64,000 bases of DNA from Streptomyces abyssomicinicus (GTDB lineage Bacteria; Actinomycetota; Actinomycetes; Streptomycetales; Streptomycetaceae), in the NCBI RefSeq assembly GCF_008974245.1, contig NZ_BBZI01000006.1:657125-721124 (forward strand), read 5' to 3'. Shown here in pieces: positions 29,074-36,835 of the stretch (within the stretch, counting starts at the first letter, position 1; each line of letters starts with the position of its first letter). Made by a program: the position numbers and the translations under genes. A model generated the notes under the pieces. It was not told where the DNA came from. It searched no databases and saw nothing but the letters and a program-made list of their open reading frames with translations.

Positions 29074-30064
29074 GGTCCGCGTCACCCCCGACGGCCAGGT
29101 CAGCATCAAACTGCCCACACCGCTGGAGCATCTGGCGAACGCCCCGCACGGCCGGTACGCGCTCACCGGCCGCATCTCGTTCCGGCACCGGGGTGAGGAG
29201 TGGGCCGACCGCGTCACCGGCCACCGTGCCGTCGCCTACGGCATCCGCCACGACCCCCTCCGGGACCGCTGGTACCTCACCGCCTCCTGGAAACGGCCCC
29301 CACTCCACGCCGTCCCCCTCGAGACGGCGTGCGCGGCAGGGGTGATCGGTGTGGACATGAACGCCGACCACCTCGCCGCCTACCGCCTCGACGCCCACGG
29401 CAACCCGGCCGGCGAGCCCCGGCGTTTCGCCTACGACCTCACCGGCGCCGCCTCACACCGCGACGCCCAGTTGCGGCACGCGCTGACCCGGCTGATGCAC
29501 TGGGCGGTGGCCACGGGGGTGGGGGCGGTGGCGATCGAGGACCTCGACTTCGCCGACAGCACCACCCGGGAGAAACACGGACGCCGCACAAGGTTCCGGC
29601 AGACCATCTCCGGCATCCCCACCGCCAGGCTGAAGGCGCGGATCGTGAACATGGCCGCCGAACACAGCCTGACCGTTGTCGCCGTCGACCCCGCCTACAC
29701 CAGCATCTGGGGCGCCCAGCACTGGAAGACACCCCTCACCACACCGAAGCGTGCGGTGACCCGGCACGACGCCGCGGCCATCGCCATCGGACGACGCGCC
29801 CTCGGGCGCCCGGTCCGGCGTCGGACGGCAACGCCCCCACACGACCGGAGCGATCGTGCGGGACATCGAGCCGTCCAGGCCGGACCGGGCGACCGGAGGC
29901 GTGAGGAAACCCGCCCCTCGATCCCCGGACAACGGACCAGATCCGCCACGCCGGACACGAGAGCGAAAGCGGGCGACCAGCGTGCCCAACACCGTTCGGG
30001 ACACGCGGCTGAGCACGAGAAGACCTGGACCTGGACCCAGGACTCACTCCCGCTCAGTCTTTGA
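29074..30064 (+). pseudogene. 5'-truncated tnpB remnant of an IS607-type element
   Basis: From 29074 the plus-strand frame aligns with residue ~221 onward of the complete TnpB at 35192-36829 (VRVTPDGQVSIKLP against IRVTPDGEVSIRLP). It continues through the RuvC motifs GVIGVDMNADHL, VAIEDLDF and TRHDAAAIAIGRRA to a stop at 30062-30064. The first ~220 residues and the whole serine recombinase are missing. The open frame extends left to 28751, but only through repeats. It shares with the intact copy the unusual lack of zinc-ribbon cysteines. The retained part contains all RuvC blocks, so a residual protein is not excluded, but no start site is evident. Confidence 0.8.
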
Positions 30065-30070
30065 GAACGG
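29863..30070 (+). ncRNA. Candidate omega-RNA/right-end region of truncated tnpB copy
   Basis: The block around 29874-29936 (contains GGCGTGAGGAAACCCGCCCC) and the block 29969-30000 (GCGGGCGACCAGCG, then CACCGTTCGG) match the same positions of the intact element. In the second block the reading frame differs between copies. The region ends ACTCACTCCCGCTCAGTC, then TTTGAGAACGG. This is expected for the RNA-coding right end of a TnpB element; transcription is not shown. Confidence 0.4.
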
Positions 30071-32335
30071 TCATTTGGTGAGGAAGCCCATGTCCTCGTA
30101 GAGCGGGGTGCGGAAGCCGAACGCGCCCGCGTTGGCCACCGTCCGCTGCACGGCGACCAACTGCGGCCGCTGGTACAACGGCACGGACCCCGCCGCCGAC
30201 CAGATCCGCTCGTCGGCCCGCCGCATCAGCTCGCGCCCCTCCTCCTCGTCCAGCTCGGTGACCGCCCGCTCGAACAGCTGGTCCACCTCGTCCGTGCCGA
30301 CGCGCGTGTAGTTCTGCTCCACCACCAGCGACCCGTCCGCCGCCGGCACCGGCTTGGCGAAGATGGGCCGCGCGTCGGTGGCGGGGTAGGCCGAGACCGG
30401 CCACGAGTACAGCGCCAGGTCGTACTGGCCGTTGGCGACGTGGTCCTTGAAGTAGTCGCCGTCCGGCACCCTGCTGATCTCGGTGCGGATGCCGACCCGC
30501 CGCAGCATCCGCTGGATGCGGTCGCCGACCGTCCGCAGCGACTCCGAACCCGGCCCGGACGGCAGCACGAACCGCAGCGTGAGCGGCCTGCCGTCCTTGG
30601 CGAGCTGCGCCGCCTCCGCGCCCGCGGGCGCCGCGGTGGCCCGGGGGGCGTAGGCGCCGGGCATGCCGCCGCCCTGCTGCGCGCCGGCGTCCCGGGCGGG
30701 TGGCCGGTTGTCCTGGCCGACCACGTAGGTCGCGTCGCCGTCCTCCTCTTCCGCGGAGGAGGAGGAGGGAGCGGGAGAGGGAGAGGGAGAGGAGGACGAG
30801 GCTGCGGAGGAGGACGAGGAGAGGGAAGAGGGGGAAGGGGCGGGGGAGCCTGTGGTGGCCGGCTTGCCGCGGACCTCCGCCCCGGCCGGTCCCGCCGCGG
30901 CCTCCTTGACCGGGCCGCCCTGCTTCCAGCCCGCCTCGTCCAGCAGCGCCAGCGCCTTCTCGGCGTCGTGACCGCCGAGCGCCCCGCTGCCGTCGGCGTA
31001 GTGCGGCTGTCCCGCGAGGGCCACGTGGCTGCCGACCGGGTCGGTGGGCAGGTCCAGCGGCCCCAGCACGGCCCTGGCCAGCTCCCCGCGGTCCAGCGCC
31101 CTGACCACCGCCCGGCGGACCCGCTCGTCGGCCAGCGGCCCCTCGGCGCCGTTGAGGGCGAGCTGGGTGTAGGCGGGCTCCAGGGACTTGCGCACCTCGA
31201 ACTTGGCGAGCCCCTTCTGCTCGGCGGTGAACCGCCGCTCGGCCTCCGCCCGCTTCCTGAGCGCCGTCCTCTCGGCGTCGGCGGCCCGCTCGTCGGAGCC
31301 GTGCAGCGCGGCCCAGGAGAGCGTGGCCGCGGCGGCGTCCGCGGCGCCCGCCGGACCGGCCCCGCGCGCGCCGAGGGGTGTGCCGGCCTCGGGGGCGCCC
31401 GGGCCCATCAGCGGCGCCGCCCGGCCCTTCGGCGCGGGGCTGCCCTGGGGGCCGGGGGCCGCGGAGGCGATCCGCCCGGCCTGGCCGGGGTCCACCTCGG
31501 CGACGTCCAGCCGGCCCGCGACCAGTTCCGCGGTGCGCTTGTCCCGCGGCACCGCCCGCAGCTCGATCCGCTCCAGCTTGGCCGGGTTGCCCCACCAGCG
31601 CTTGTTCCGCTCCAGCACGACGTTGCCCCGCCGGCGGTCGACCGAGGTCACCGCGAACGGCCCGGCGGTCACCTTGAGGGCGGTGCGGGCGCCGGTGTTG
31701 AAGGCCTCCGCGGTACCCATGACGTCCTTCGGGTACAGCGGGGAGAACAGCGAGCGCCAGTCGGCGTAGCGGCGGGCGAAGGTGACCTTGACCTCCTGGT
31801 CGTTCTTGCCGCGCTGGACCTTCTCGATCCGGTCGTAGCCGGCGTTGTGGGCGGTCCAGAAGGCGCTGTTGCGTCCGGCGAGGGCGTGCCACTGGGCGGT
31901 GAAGTCCGCGGCGCCGATCTTCCTGCCGTCGCTCCAGACGGCGGCCGGGTTGAGCTTGTAGAGCACCACCTGCTTGGGCTCGGTCCCCACCACCTCCGCC
32001 GACTCCAGGAACTCCGGCGCGCGCTGCGGGCGTCCCCGGGTGTCCAGCCGGAACATGACGGGGAGCGAGGCCTGGGCGACCCGGTCGGTGGTGGCGTCGG
32101 CGTCGGACTGGAAGGTGTTGAGGGTCTGCGGGACCGAGTCCACGGCCCAGCGCAGGGTGCCGCCGTCCTTGATCCGTTCGCGGGTGGCGGGCGCGATGTC
32201 GGGGCCGGCCAGCGGCTCGCCCGCCACCTCCCCGGAGCCGCATCCGGAGAGCGCGGTCACCGCGAGCAGACCCGCGGTGAGGAAGACGACCGAGCGCATG
32301 ACGGCGCGCGGTCCGACACGGTGGTGGTACGTCAC
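30071..32335 (-). CDS. Orphan family-5 binding lipoprotein with Ser-rich insertion
   Basis: This 754-residue SBP_bac_5 lipoprotein is much longer than the usual ~550. I chose the GTG at 32335, which has GGAGG 5 nt upstream; an ATG 12 codons later is the alternative. The lipobox is LSGC (Cys32). The N-terminal lobe (GGTLRWAVDSVPQTLNTFQ) is typical, as is the C-terminal lobe. Between them lie a low-complexity block around 420-440 and a Ser/Pro/Ala-rich then acidic stretch encoded at 30736-30850. No permease or ATPase genes adjoin it, so it may feed one of the Opp systems or act as a sensor. Its stop codon touches the end of the tnpB remnant. Confidence 0.88.
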   Translation of the reverse strand: MTYHHRVGPRAVMRSVVFLTAGLLAVTALSGCGSGEVAGEPLAGPDIAPATRERIKDGGTLRWAVDSVPQTLNTFQSDADATTDRVAQASLPVMFRLDTRGRPQRAPEFLESAEVVGTEPKQVVLYKLNPAAVWSDGRKIGAADFTAQWHALAGRNSAFWTAHNAGYDRIEKVQRGKNDQEVKVTFARRYADWRSLFSPLYPKDVMGTAEAFNTGARTALKVTAGPFAVTSVDRRRGNVVLERNKRWWGNPAKLERIELRAVPRDKRTAELVAGRLDVAEVDPGQAGRIASAAPGPQGSPAPKGRAAPLMGPGAPEAGTPLGARGAGPAGAADAAAATLSWAALHGSDERAADAERTALRKRAEAERRFTAEQKGLAKFEVRKSLEPAYTQLALNGAEGPLADERVRRAVVRALDRGELARAVLGPLDLPTDPVGSHVALAGQPHYADGSGALGGHDAEKALALLDEAGWKQGGPVKEAAAGPAGAEVRGKPATTGSPAPSPSSLSSSSSAASSSSPSPSPAPSSSSAEEEDGDATYVVGQDNRPPARDAGAQQGGGMPGAYAPRATAAPAGAEAAQLAKDGRPLTLRFVLPSGPGSESLRTVGDRIQRMLRRVGIRTEISRVPDGDYFKDHVANGQYDLALYSWPVSAYPATDARPIFAKPVPAADGSLVVEQNYTRVGTDEVDQLFERAVTELDEEEGRELMRRADERIWSAAGSVPLYQRPQLVAVQRTVANAGAFGFRTPLYEDMGFLTK
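30755..30847 (+). repeat. Polypurine tract inside the orphan SBP gene
   Basis: Over about 90 bp the plus strand is nearly all G and A (GGAGGAGGAGGAGGGAGCGG and similar), with only a few pyrimidines. On the coding strand this encodes the Ser-rich low-complexity segment. Confidence 0.7.
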
Positions 32336-32664
32336 TGCTGCCTCCGGGGCGAGCCGCTTCGCGGGCGTCGAGCTGCGCCCGGGCGACGCCCGGGCAACGG
32401 GTTGTTTGGTCGTTTTTGCCGATTTACCGATGAGATTTATGGCCCACTCAAGGCCACGAACCCGCCGTTGTCCTGCGACACGGCGGCAGACCGCACCCGA
32501 TCCCACCCGTCCGGCGCAACCTTGGGCCGAACGGGACACCGCGCGCACCGCCTCGGCGTGTCGCGGGCCGCCGTCACTGTCGATCACTCTGCGGCCGGTG
32601 CTGGCCTGATTCAGCCGCATACCGGTCGCGAACGGACGGACCCGGCCATACGCTCCCCCCTGTG
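32336..32664. promoter_or_regulatory. Divergent promoter region, orphan SBP / coiled membrane protein
   Basis: This 329-bp region has a local AT-rich patch at about 32401-32445. On the minus strand, TTGAGT (32446-32451) and GTAAAT (32422-32427) are 18 nt apart and could form the SBP promoter. I see no gene and no other clear element. The plus-strand gene has no ribosome binding site. Confidence 0.4.
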
Positions 32665-34407
32665 ATGCCCACCCCGTCACCACCGAGCCGCACCCGGCCC
32701 CCTCGGCGCACCCCTGCGCCGACCGGGGCCGCCGCCGCCCTCCTCCTGCTGCTGACCTCCCCTGTCTGGAGCACGCCGGCCTCCGCCGCGCCGTCCGCGC
32801 CCGCCTCGTCGGCGCCTTCCGTCCCGGAGGCCGCCGCATCGGAAGGCGCCGCTCCGGAAGGCGCCGCTCCGGAAGGCGCCGATCCGGGAGGCGCCGTCCC
32901 GGCGGACGCGTGGGACGGGGACCTGGCCGGACAGCGGGCCGCCACGTCGGTGGCGGACGTCGCCCTTCCCGTGGTGCTCGGTGGCGCGGTCGGCGTCCTG
33001 GCCGGTTACGGCTACGTCCGCCGCGCCCGCCGGACCCGTACGCGTACGCCCGCCACCGGCACCGACACAGTGGCCGGCTCCGACGCCGGGGCCGCGCCGG
33101 CGGACACCGCGCGCGGCGGAGGTGCCCTGACCCGGCTGCGGGCCCGGGGCGCCCGGCCGGACGTGCCGGTGGCGGAACTGGAGGGCCGGGCCGGGAGCGC
33201 GCTGGTCGAGGCCGACGACAGCGTGCGCACCAGCCGCGAGGAGCTCGGGTTCGCCGAGGCGAGGTTCGGGGCGGCCGCCGTCCAGGGGTTCGCACGCGCG
33301 GTGCGGACGGCCGAGGCGGAGGTCGCCGCGGTGTTCGCCCTGCTCCACGACGCCGGGGAGCCGCCCGCGGACGACGCGGCGCCCGGCCCCGGCCGCGTCG
33401 CGGTGCTCCAGGAGGTGCTGGAGCGGTGCCGCGCGGTGGGGCGGCGGCTGGACTCCGAGACGGAGGCGTTCGACCGGCTGCGGTGTCTGGAGGACGGCTC
33501 CGGCGCCCCCGAGGCGCTGACCGTCGCCGAGCAGCGGTTCCGCGCGCTGACCGGGCGGGTCGGCGCGAGCGAGGCCAACCTCGCGGCGATCGGGGCGCGC
33601 TACGCGCCGTCCGCGGTGATGACGGTCTCCGGCCAGGTCGAGCTGGCCAAGGAACGGCTGGTGTTCGCGACCAGCCGGCTCAACCGCTCGCGACAGACCG
33701 GCGATCTGGGCGACCCGGCCACCGCGGCGATGCACCTGCGTGCCGCCGAGGGCGCGATCTCACAGGTCGCCGCTCTGGTCAACGGCGTGGACCGGCTGGC
33801 GGCGGAGCTGGCCGAGGCGGACGAGGCGGTGCCGGACGCCTTCGCGGCGGCGGTCGCCAGGGTGGGCAAGGAGCCGCTGACGGCGCTGCGCGCGGAGGTC
33901 GACGAGGGCGCCTGCGACCCGCTGGACGTGCTGCGGCGGGTGGTACGGACCTCGACGACGGCGGTGCCGCTGCCGGAGGCCCGCCCGCCGGACGGGGACG
34001 ACGCGCTGTTCCCGGCGGCGGTGCTGGTGGCCCGGTGTTCGGCGGCGGCCGCGGAGGACTACCTGGCGGCGCACCGGGGGGCCGTGGGGGTGCGGGCGCG
34101 GGTGCGGCTGGCGGAGGCGCACCGGTTGCTGGCCCGCGCGGTCTCGGAGCGGGCCCCGGAGGACGCGCGGGACGCGGACGGCCTGGCCCGGCAGGCGCGG
34201 CGGCTCGCCGAGGAGGACGTCCGCGCGTACCGGGACGCGTTCGGGCCGCGGGGCGGCGGGGTCGGAGGCGCGGTGCTGGGGGGCGTCCTGCTGGGGGGCG
34301 GCGCGGACGGTGGTCCCCCCGGTTCCTTCGGCGGCCCCGCCACCCGGGGACGGCGCGGCTCCGCCGTGACGCCCCGTGAGACCGACCCGGGCGGCATCGC
34401 CCCGTGA
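32665..34407 (+). CDS. Secreted/membrane coiled protein, related to TPM-domain proteins but lacking the TPM domain
   Basis: This 580-residue protein starts at the ATG at 32665 (a GTG directly precedes it). It has a signal peptide (TGAAAALLLLLTSPVWSTPA) and an Ala/Pro-rich segment with a fourfold EGAAP repeat. A transmembrane helix at about 91-113 (VALPVVLGGAVGVLAGYGYV) is followed by RRARRTRTRT. The remainder is a long helical region (about 165-500) with blocks such as REELGFAEARFGAAAV and SETEAFDRLRCLE. These blocks resemble the C-terminal part of Streptomyces TPM-domain membrane proteins, but the extracytoplasmic TPM domain itself is absent. The tail is Gly-rich. Function unknown. Confidence 0.75.
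   Translation: MPTPSPPSRTRPPRRTPAPTGAAAALLLLLTSPVWSTPASAAPSAPASSAPSVPEAAASEGAAPEGAAPEGADPGGAVPADAWDGDLAGQRAATSVADVALPVVLGGAVGVLAGYGYVRRARRTRTRTPATGTDTVAGSDAGAAPADTARGGGALTRLRARGARPDVPVAELEGRAGSALVEADDSVRTSREELGFAEARFGAAAVQGFARAVRTAEAEVAAVFALLHDAGEPPADDAAPGPGRVAVLQEVLERCRAVGRRLDSETEAFDRLRCLEDGSGAPEALTVAEQRFRALTGRVGASEANLAAIGARYAPSAVMTVSGQVELAKERLVFATSRLNRSRQTGDLGDPATAAMHLRAAEGAISQVAALVNGVDRLAAELAEADEAVPDAFAAAVARVGKEPLTALRAEVDEGACDPLDVLRRVVRTSTTAVPLPEARPPDGDDALFPAAVLVARCSAAAAEDYLAAHRGAVGVRARVRLAEAHRLLARAVSERAPEDARDADGLARQARRLAEEDVRAYRDAFGPRGGGVGGAVLGGVLLGGGADGGPPGSFGGPATRGRRGSAVTPRETDPGGIAP
32841..32900. repeat. Four 15-bp direct repeats in coding DNA
   Basis: GGAAGGCGCCGCTCC is repeated with a 15-bp period at 32841, 32856, 32871 and (degenerate) 32886, encoding EGAAP units in the extracytoplasmic linker of the coiled protein. 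Confidence 0.75.
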
Positions 34408-34462
34408 GGCCGACCCTGGCGGCGTCGCCCCCGTGAGACCGGCCCGGGCGGCATCGCCCCTG
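34374..34462. repeat. Three ~28-bp direct repeats spanning a stop codon
   Basis: CCGTGAG starts units at 34374, 34402 and 34431, each followed by CCGACCCGGGCGGCATCGCC or a close variant. The TGA stop of the coiled-protein gene lies in the second unit, so expansion of the array would move the protein's C-terminus. Confidence 0.65.
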
Positions 34463-34623
34463 ACCGAGCGCCGGCGGTCCCGCCGCCACACCGCGGTGAC
34501 CCGCCCCGCCGGGCGGCGGACGGCGGGTCCGCCCCCGGCGCGGCGGCGGGGGTGTCCATCCTTTGGTCTGGGAAGTCGGGTGAGTGAGCGTAACCATGTA
34601 TGAGTGAGTGTCGTTGTTGGGGT

Positions 34624-35199
34624 GTGAATCTGACGGAGTGGGCGAAGACGCAGGGCGTGCATCCGCAGACCGCGTATCGCTGGTTCCGTGAGGGGACGTT
34701 GCCGGTACCGGCTCAGAGGGTCGGCCCGCGCACGATCCTGGTGAACATCGAGGCGAACACCGCGCCGGAAGCGGTCGGCGGTCTGGGACTGTATGCCCGC
34801 GTCTCCTCTCGTGATCAGAAGGAAGATCTGGAGCGCCAGGCAGCCCGGCTGACTCGCTGGGCCGCGACCACCGGCCGTCCGGTGGTCCGGGTGGAGTCGG
34901 AGATCGCCTCGGGAATGAACGGTGCCCGCACGAAGGTGAAGCGGCTGCTGGCCGATCCGGCGGTGACCACGGTTGTCGTGGAGCACAAGGACCGCCTCGG
35001 CCGGATGAACGTCGAACTCGTTGAGGCCGCCCTGTCCGCGACCGGGCGGCGTCTGGTCGTGCTGGACGAGGGCGAGGTCGAAGACGACCTCGTGCAGGAC
35101 ATCGTGGACGTGCTGACGTCGTTCTGCGCTCGCTTGTACGGGCGCCGGTCGGCGAAGAACCGCGCCAGGAAGGCGCTGGAGGCGGCTGAGCATGGCTGA
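34624..35199 (+). CDS. tnpA: IS607 family serine recombinase (TnpA)
   Basis: This 191-residue transposase mobilises the element through a circular intermediate. An N-terminal MerR-type helix-turn-helix (NLTEWAKTQGVHPQTAYRWF) binds the element ends. The small serine-recombinase catalytic domain has LYARVSSRDQ with the catalytic Ser at about 61, and the VEHKDRLGR motif. I prefer the GTG at 34624 because family members start MNLTEWA; an ATG at 34600 gives eight more residues. It overlaps tnpB by 8 nt. The IS607 family is well known, and the sequence looks intact. Confidence 0.9.
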   Translation: MNLTEWAKTQGVHPQTAYRWFREGTLPVPAQRVGPRTILVNIEANTAPEAVGGLGLYARVSSRDQKEDLERQAARLTRWAATTGRPVVRVESEIASGMNGARTKVKRLLADPAVTTVVVEHKDRLGRMNVELVEAALSATGRRLVVLDEGEVEDDLVQDIVDVLTSFCARLYGRRSAKNRARKALEAAEHG

Positions 35200-36829
35200 G
35201 AGGAAGCAGCTCCGGCAGGTCGCCCGCCCGTTCGTCGCCGACGGGCCGTCCGGCGTTTCGATTCGGGACCGTCTCAAGGGCCTCACGCCCAAGGACGAGA
35301 AGGTGTTGCGGGCCGTCGGCGAGCACATGGGCCAACTCGCTTCCGCTGATCTGGCCCGGCGCTGCCGTGACGGCCCGGACCACTCCACCGACACGTGGGC
35401 CGCCCGGAAGCGGGAGCTGACCGCCGACTCTTCCTCACGGTGGGCAGGTTCGGTCACCTCCCACACCCACGACCAGTGCGGTCTTTCCCGCCGGGCCCAG
35501 CACCAGCACCTGGCGTCGCTGGACGCCGGTATCCGCACCCTGCGCCACCGCCTGTCCCTCCCGCTCGGCCAGAAGGGCAGCCGGGGCACGCCCGGCGGCT
35601 ACCGCTCCCAGCACGAGTGGTTCGCCAAGACGCGCCGTCTGGCGATCCTCGAAGAGCGCTACGAGCAGGTACACGCCGAGCGGGAAGCCGGACGAGTGTC
35701 CGTCGTACGCGGCGGCCGTCGCCTCCTGAACCAGCGCCATAACCTCAACGCCGCCGGGAAGACGACCGAGCAGTGGCGTGCCGAGTGGGAAGCGGCCCGC
35801 TGGTTTCTGACCGCCGACGGCGAGTCCGGCAAGCGGTACGGGAATGAGACGATCCGCGTCACCCCGGACGGCGAAGTGTCGATCAGACTTCCCGCGCCGC
35901 TCGCCGGCCTGGCCAACGCCCGGCACAGCCGTTACGTGCTGGCCGCGAAGGTCTCGTTCCCGCACCGGGGCGAGGAGTGGCGCGACCGCGTCGCCCACAA
36001 CAGAGCCGTGGCCTACCGCATCGACCTCGACACCACCTGTGCCCGCTGGTACCTGGACGCTTCCTGGACCCGCAAAGACCTGCCCGTGATCCCACTGGAC
36101 ACCCTGCGGGCCGGTGGCGTGATCGGCGTCGACACCAACGCCGATCACCTGGCCGCGTGGCGTCTGGACCAGTACGGCAACCCGACCGGTGCACCCCGGC
36201 GTTTCGACTACGACCTCAGCGGTTCGGCCGGCCACCGTGACGCCCAACTCCGGCACGCCCTCACCCGCCTCCTGCACTGGGCGCAGGCGTGCGCGGTCCA
36301 GGCCATCGCGATCGAGGACCTGGACTTCACCGACTCCACAACCCGCGAGAAGCACGGCCGCAAGAAGAAATTCCGGCAGCTCATCTCCGGCATCCCCACC
36401 GGCAAACTCCGCGCCCGGCTCCTGTCGCTGTGCGCGGAAGCCGGTATCGGCGTGATCGCCGTCGACCCCGCCTACACCTCCAGGTGGGGCGCGGAACACT
36501 GGCAGAAGCCGCTGACCAGCAAGAAACGACAGACTTCCCGACACGCCGCCGCCTCGGTGGCGATCGGTAGGCGCGCCCTCGGGCACGCGATCCGGCGACG
36601 GACGACACCGCCCCGCCAGCACCAGAGCGATGCCGGCGGGCATCGGACCGCCCAGGCCGGACCACGTGACCAGCGGCGTGAGGAACCCCGCCCCCACGTC
36701 CCCGGACCACGCACGCGATGTGTGCAGCCGGACGCGGCAGGAACGCGGGCGACCAGCGCATCCAAAACCGTTCGGAATGCGCCAGTTGGCCAGGTAAGGG
36801 TCCAAGACCCACTCCTGCTCACTGATTAG
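35192..36829 (+). CDS. tnpB: TnpB-like RNA-guided nuclease, atypical active site
   Basis: This 545-residue protein is encoded behind the IS607 recombinase. TnpB proteins are omega-RNA-guided DNA endonucleases that help the element persist. RuvC-I is GVIGVDTNADHL (Asp314) and RuvC-II is IAIEDLDF (Glu375). The expected zinc ribbon between II and III is missing: VDPAYTSRWGAEHW stands where VDPAYTS-x-C-x-x-C is usual. In RuvC-III, SRHAAASVAIGRRA aligns with D-x-N-A-A-x-N-I, so the catalytic Asp is replaced by His451. After residue ~465 the protein is a basic Arg/Pro/Gly tail that overlaps the candidate guide-RNA region. The start ATG lies within the recombinase gene. Confidence 0.88.
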   Translation: MAERKQLRQVARPFVADGPSGVSIRDRLKGLTPKDEKVLRAVGEHMGQLASADLARRCRDGPDHSTDTWAARKRELTADSSSRWAGSVTSHTHDQCGLSRRAQHQHLASLDAGIRTLRHRLSLPLGQKGSRGTPGGYRSQHEWFAKTRRLAILEERYEQVHAEREAGRVSVVRGGRRLLNQRHNLNAAGKTTEQWRAEWEAARWFLTADGESGKRYGNETIRVTPDGEVSIRLPAPLAGLANARHSRYVLAAKVSFPHRGEEWRDRVAHNRAVAYRIDLDTTCARWYLDASWTRKDLPVIPLDTLRAGGVIGVDTNADHLAAWRLDQYGNPTGAPRRFDYDLSGSAGHRDAQLRHALTRLLHWAQACAVQAIAIEDLDFTDSTTREKHGRKKKFRQLISGIPTGKLRARLLSLCAEAGIGVIAVDPAYTSRWGAEHWQKPLTSKKRQTSRHAAASVAIGRRALGHAIRRRTTPPRQHQSDAGGHRTAQAGPRDQRREEPRPHVPGPRTRCVQPDAAGTRATSASKTVRNAPVGQVRVQDPLLLTD

Positions 36830-36835
36830 GAACGG
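36640..36835 (+). ncRNA. Candidate omega-RNA/right end of IS607-type element
   Basis: This is nucleotide-conserved with the truncated copy at 29863-30070, in two main blocks (36650-36713 with GGCGTGAGGAACCCCGCCCC, and 36745-36775 with GCGGGCGACCAGCG). The second block is read in a different frame in each copy, arguing for selection on RNA or DNA and not protein. If this is an omega-RNA, the guide would be the sequence right after AACGG at 36835. Confidence 0.45.

Larger units (their letters stand above)
34553..36835 (+). mobile_element. IS607-type insertion element (serine recombinase + TnpB)
   Basis: This complete element carries a MerR-like/serine recombinase tnpA and an overlapping tnpB. 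The left end is not exact: the first element-like sequence is GGTGAGTGAGCG near 34579, roughly inverse to the right-end ACCCACTCCTGCTCACTG. The right end is GATTAGGAACGG, the same terminal AACGG as in the truncated copy (30066-30070). No target duplication is expected for IS607. Both known copies abut a convergent gene's stop codon. Confidence 0.8.
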
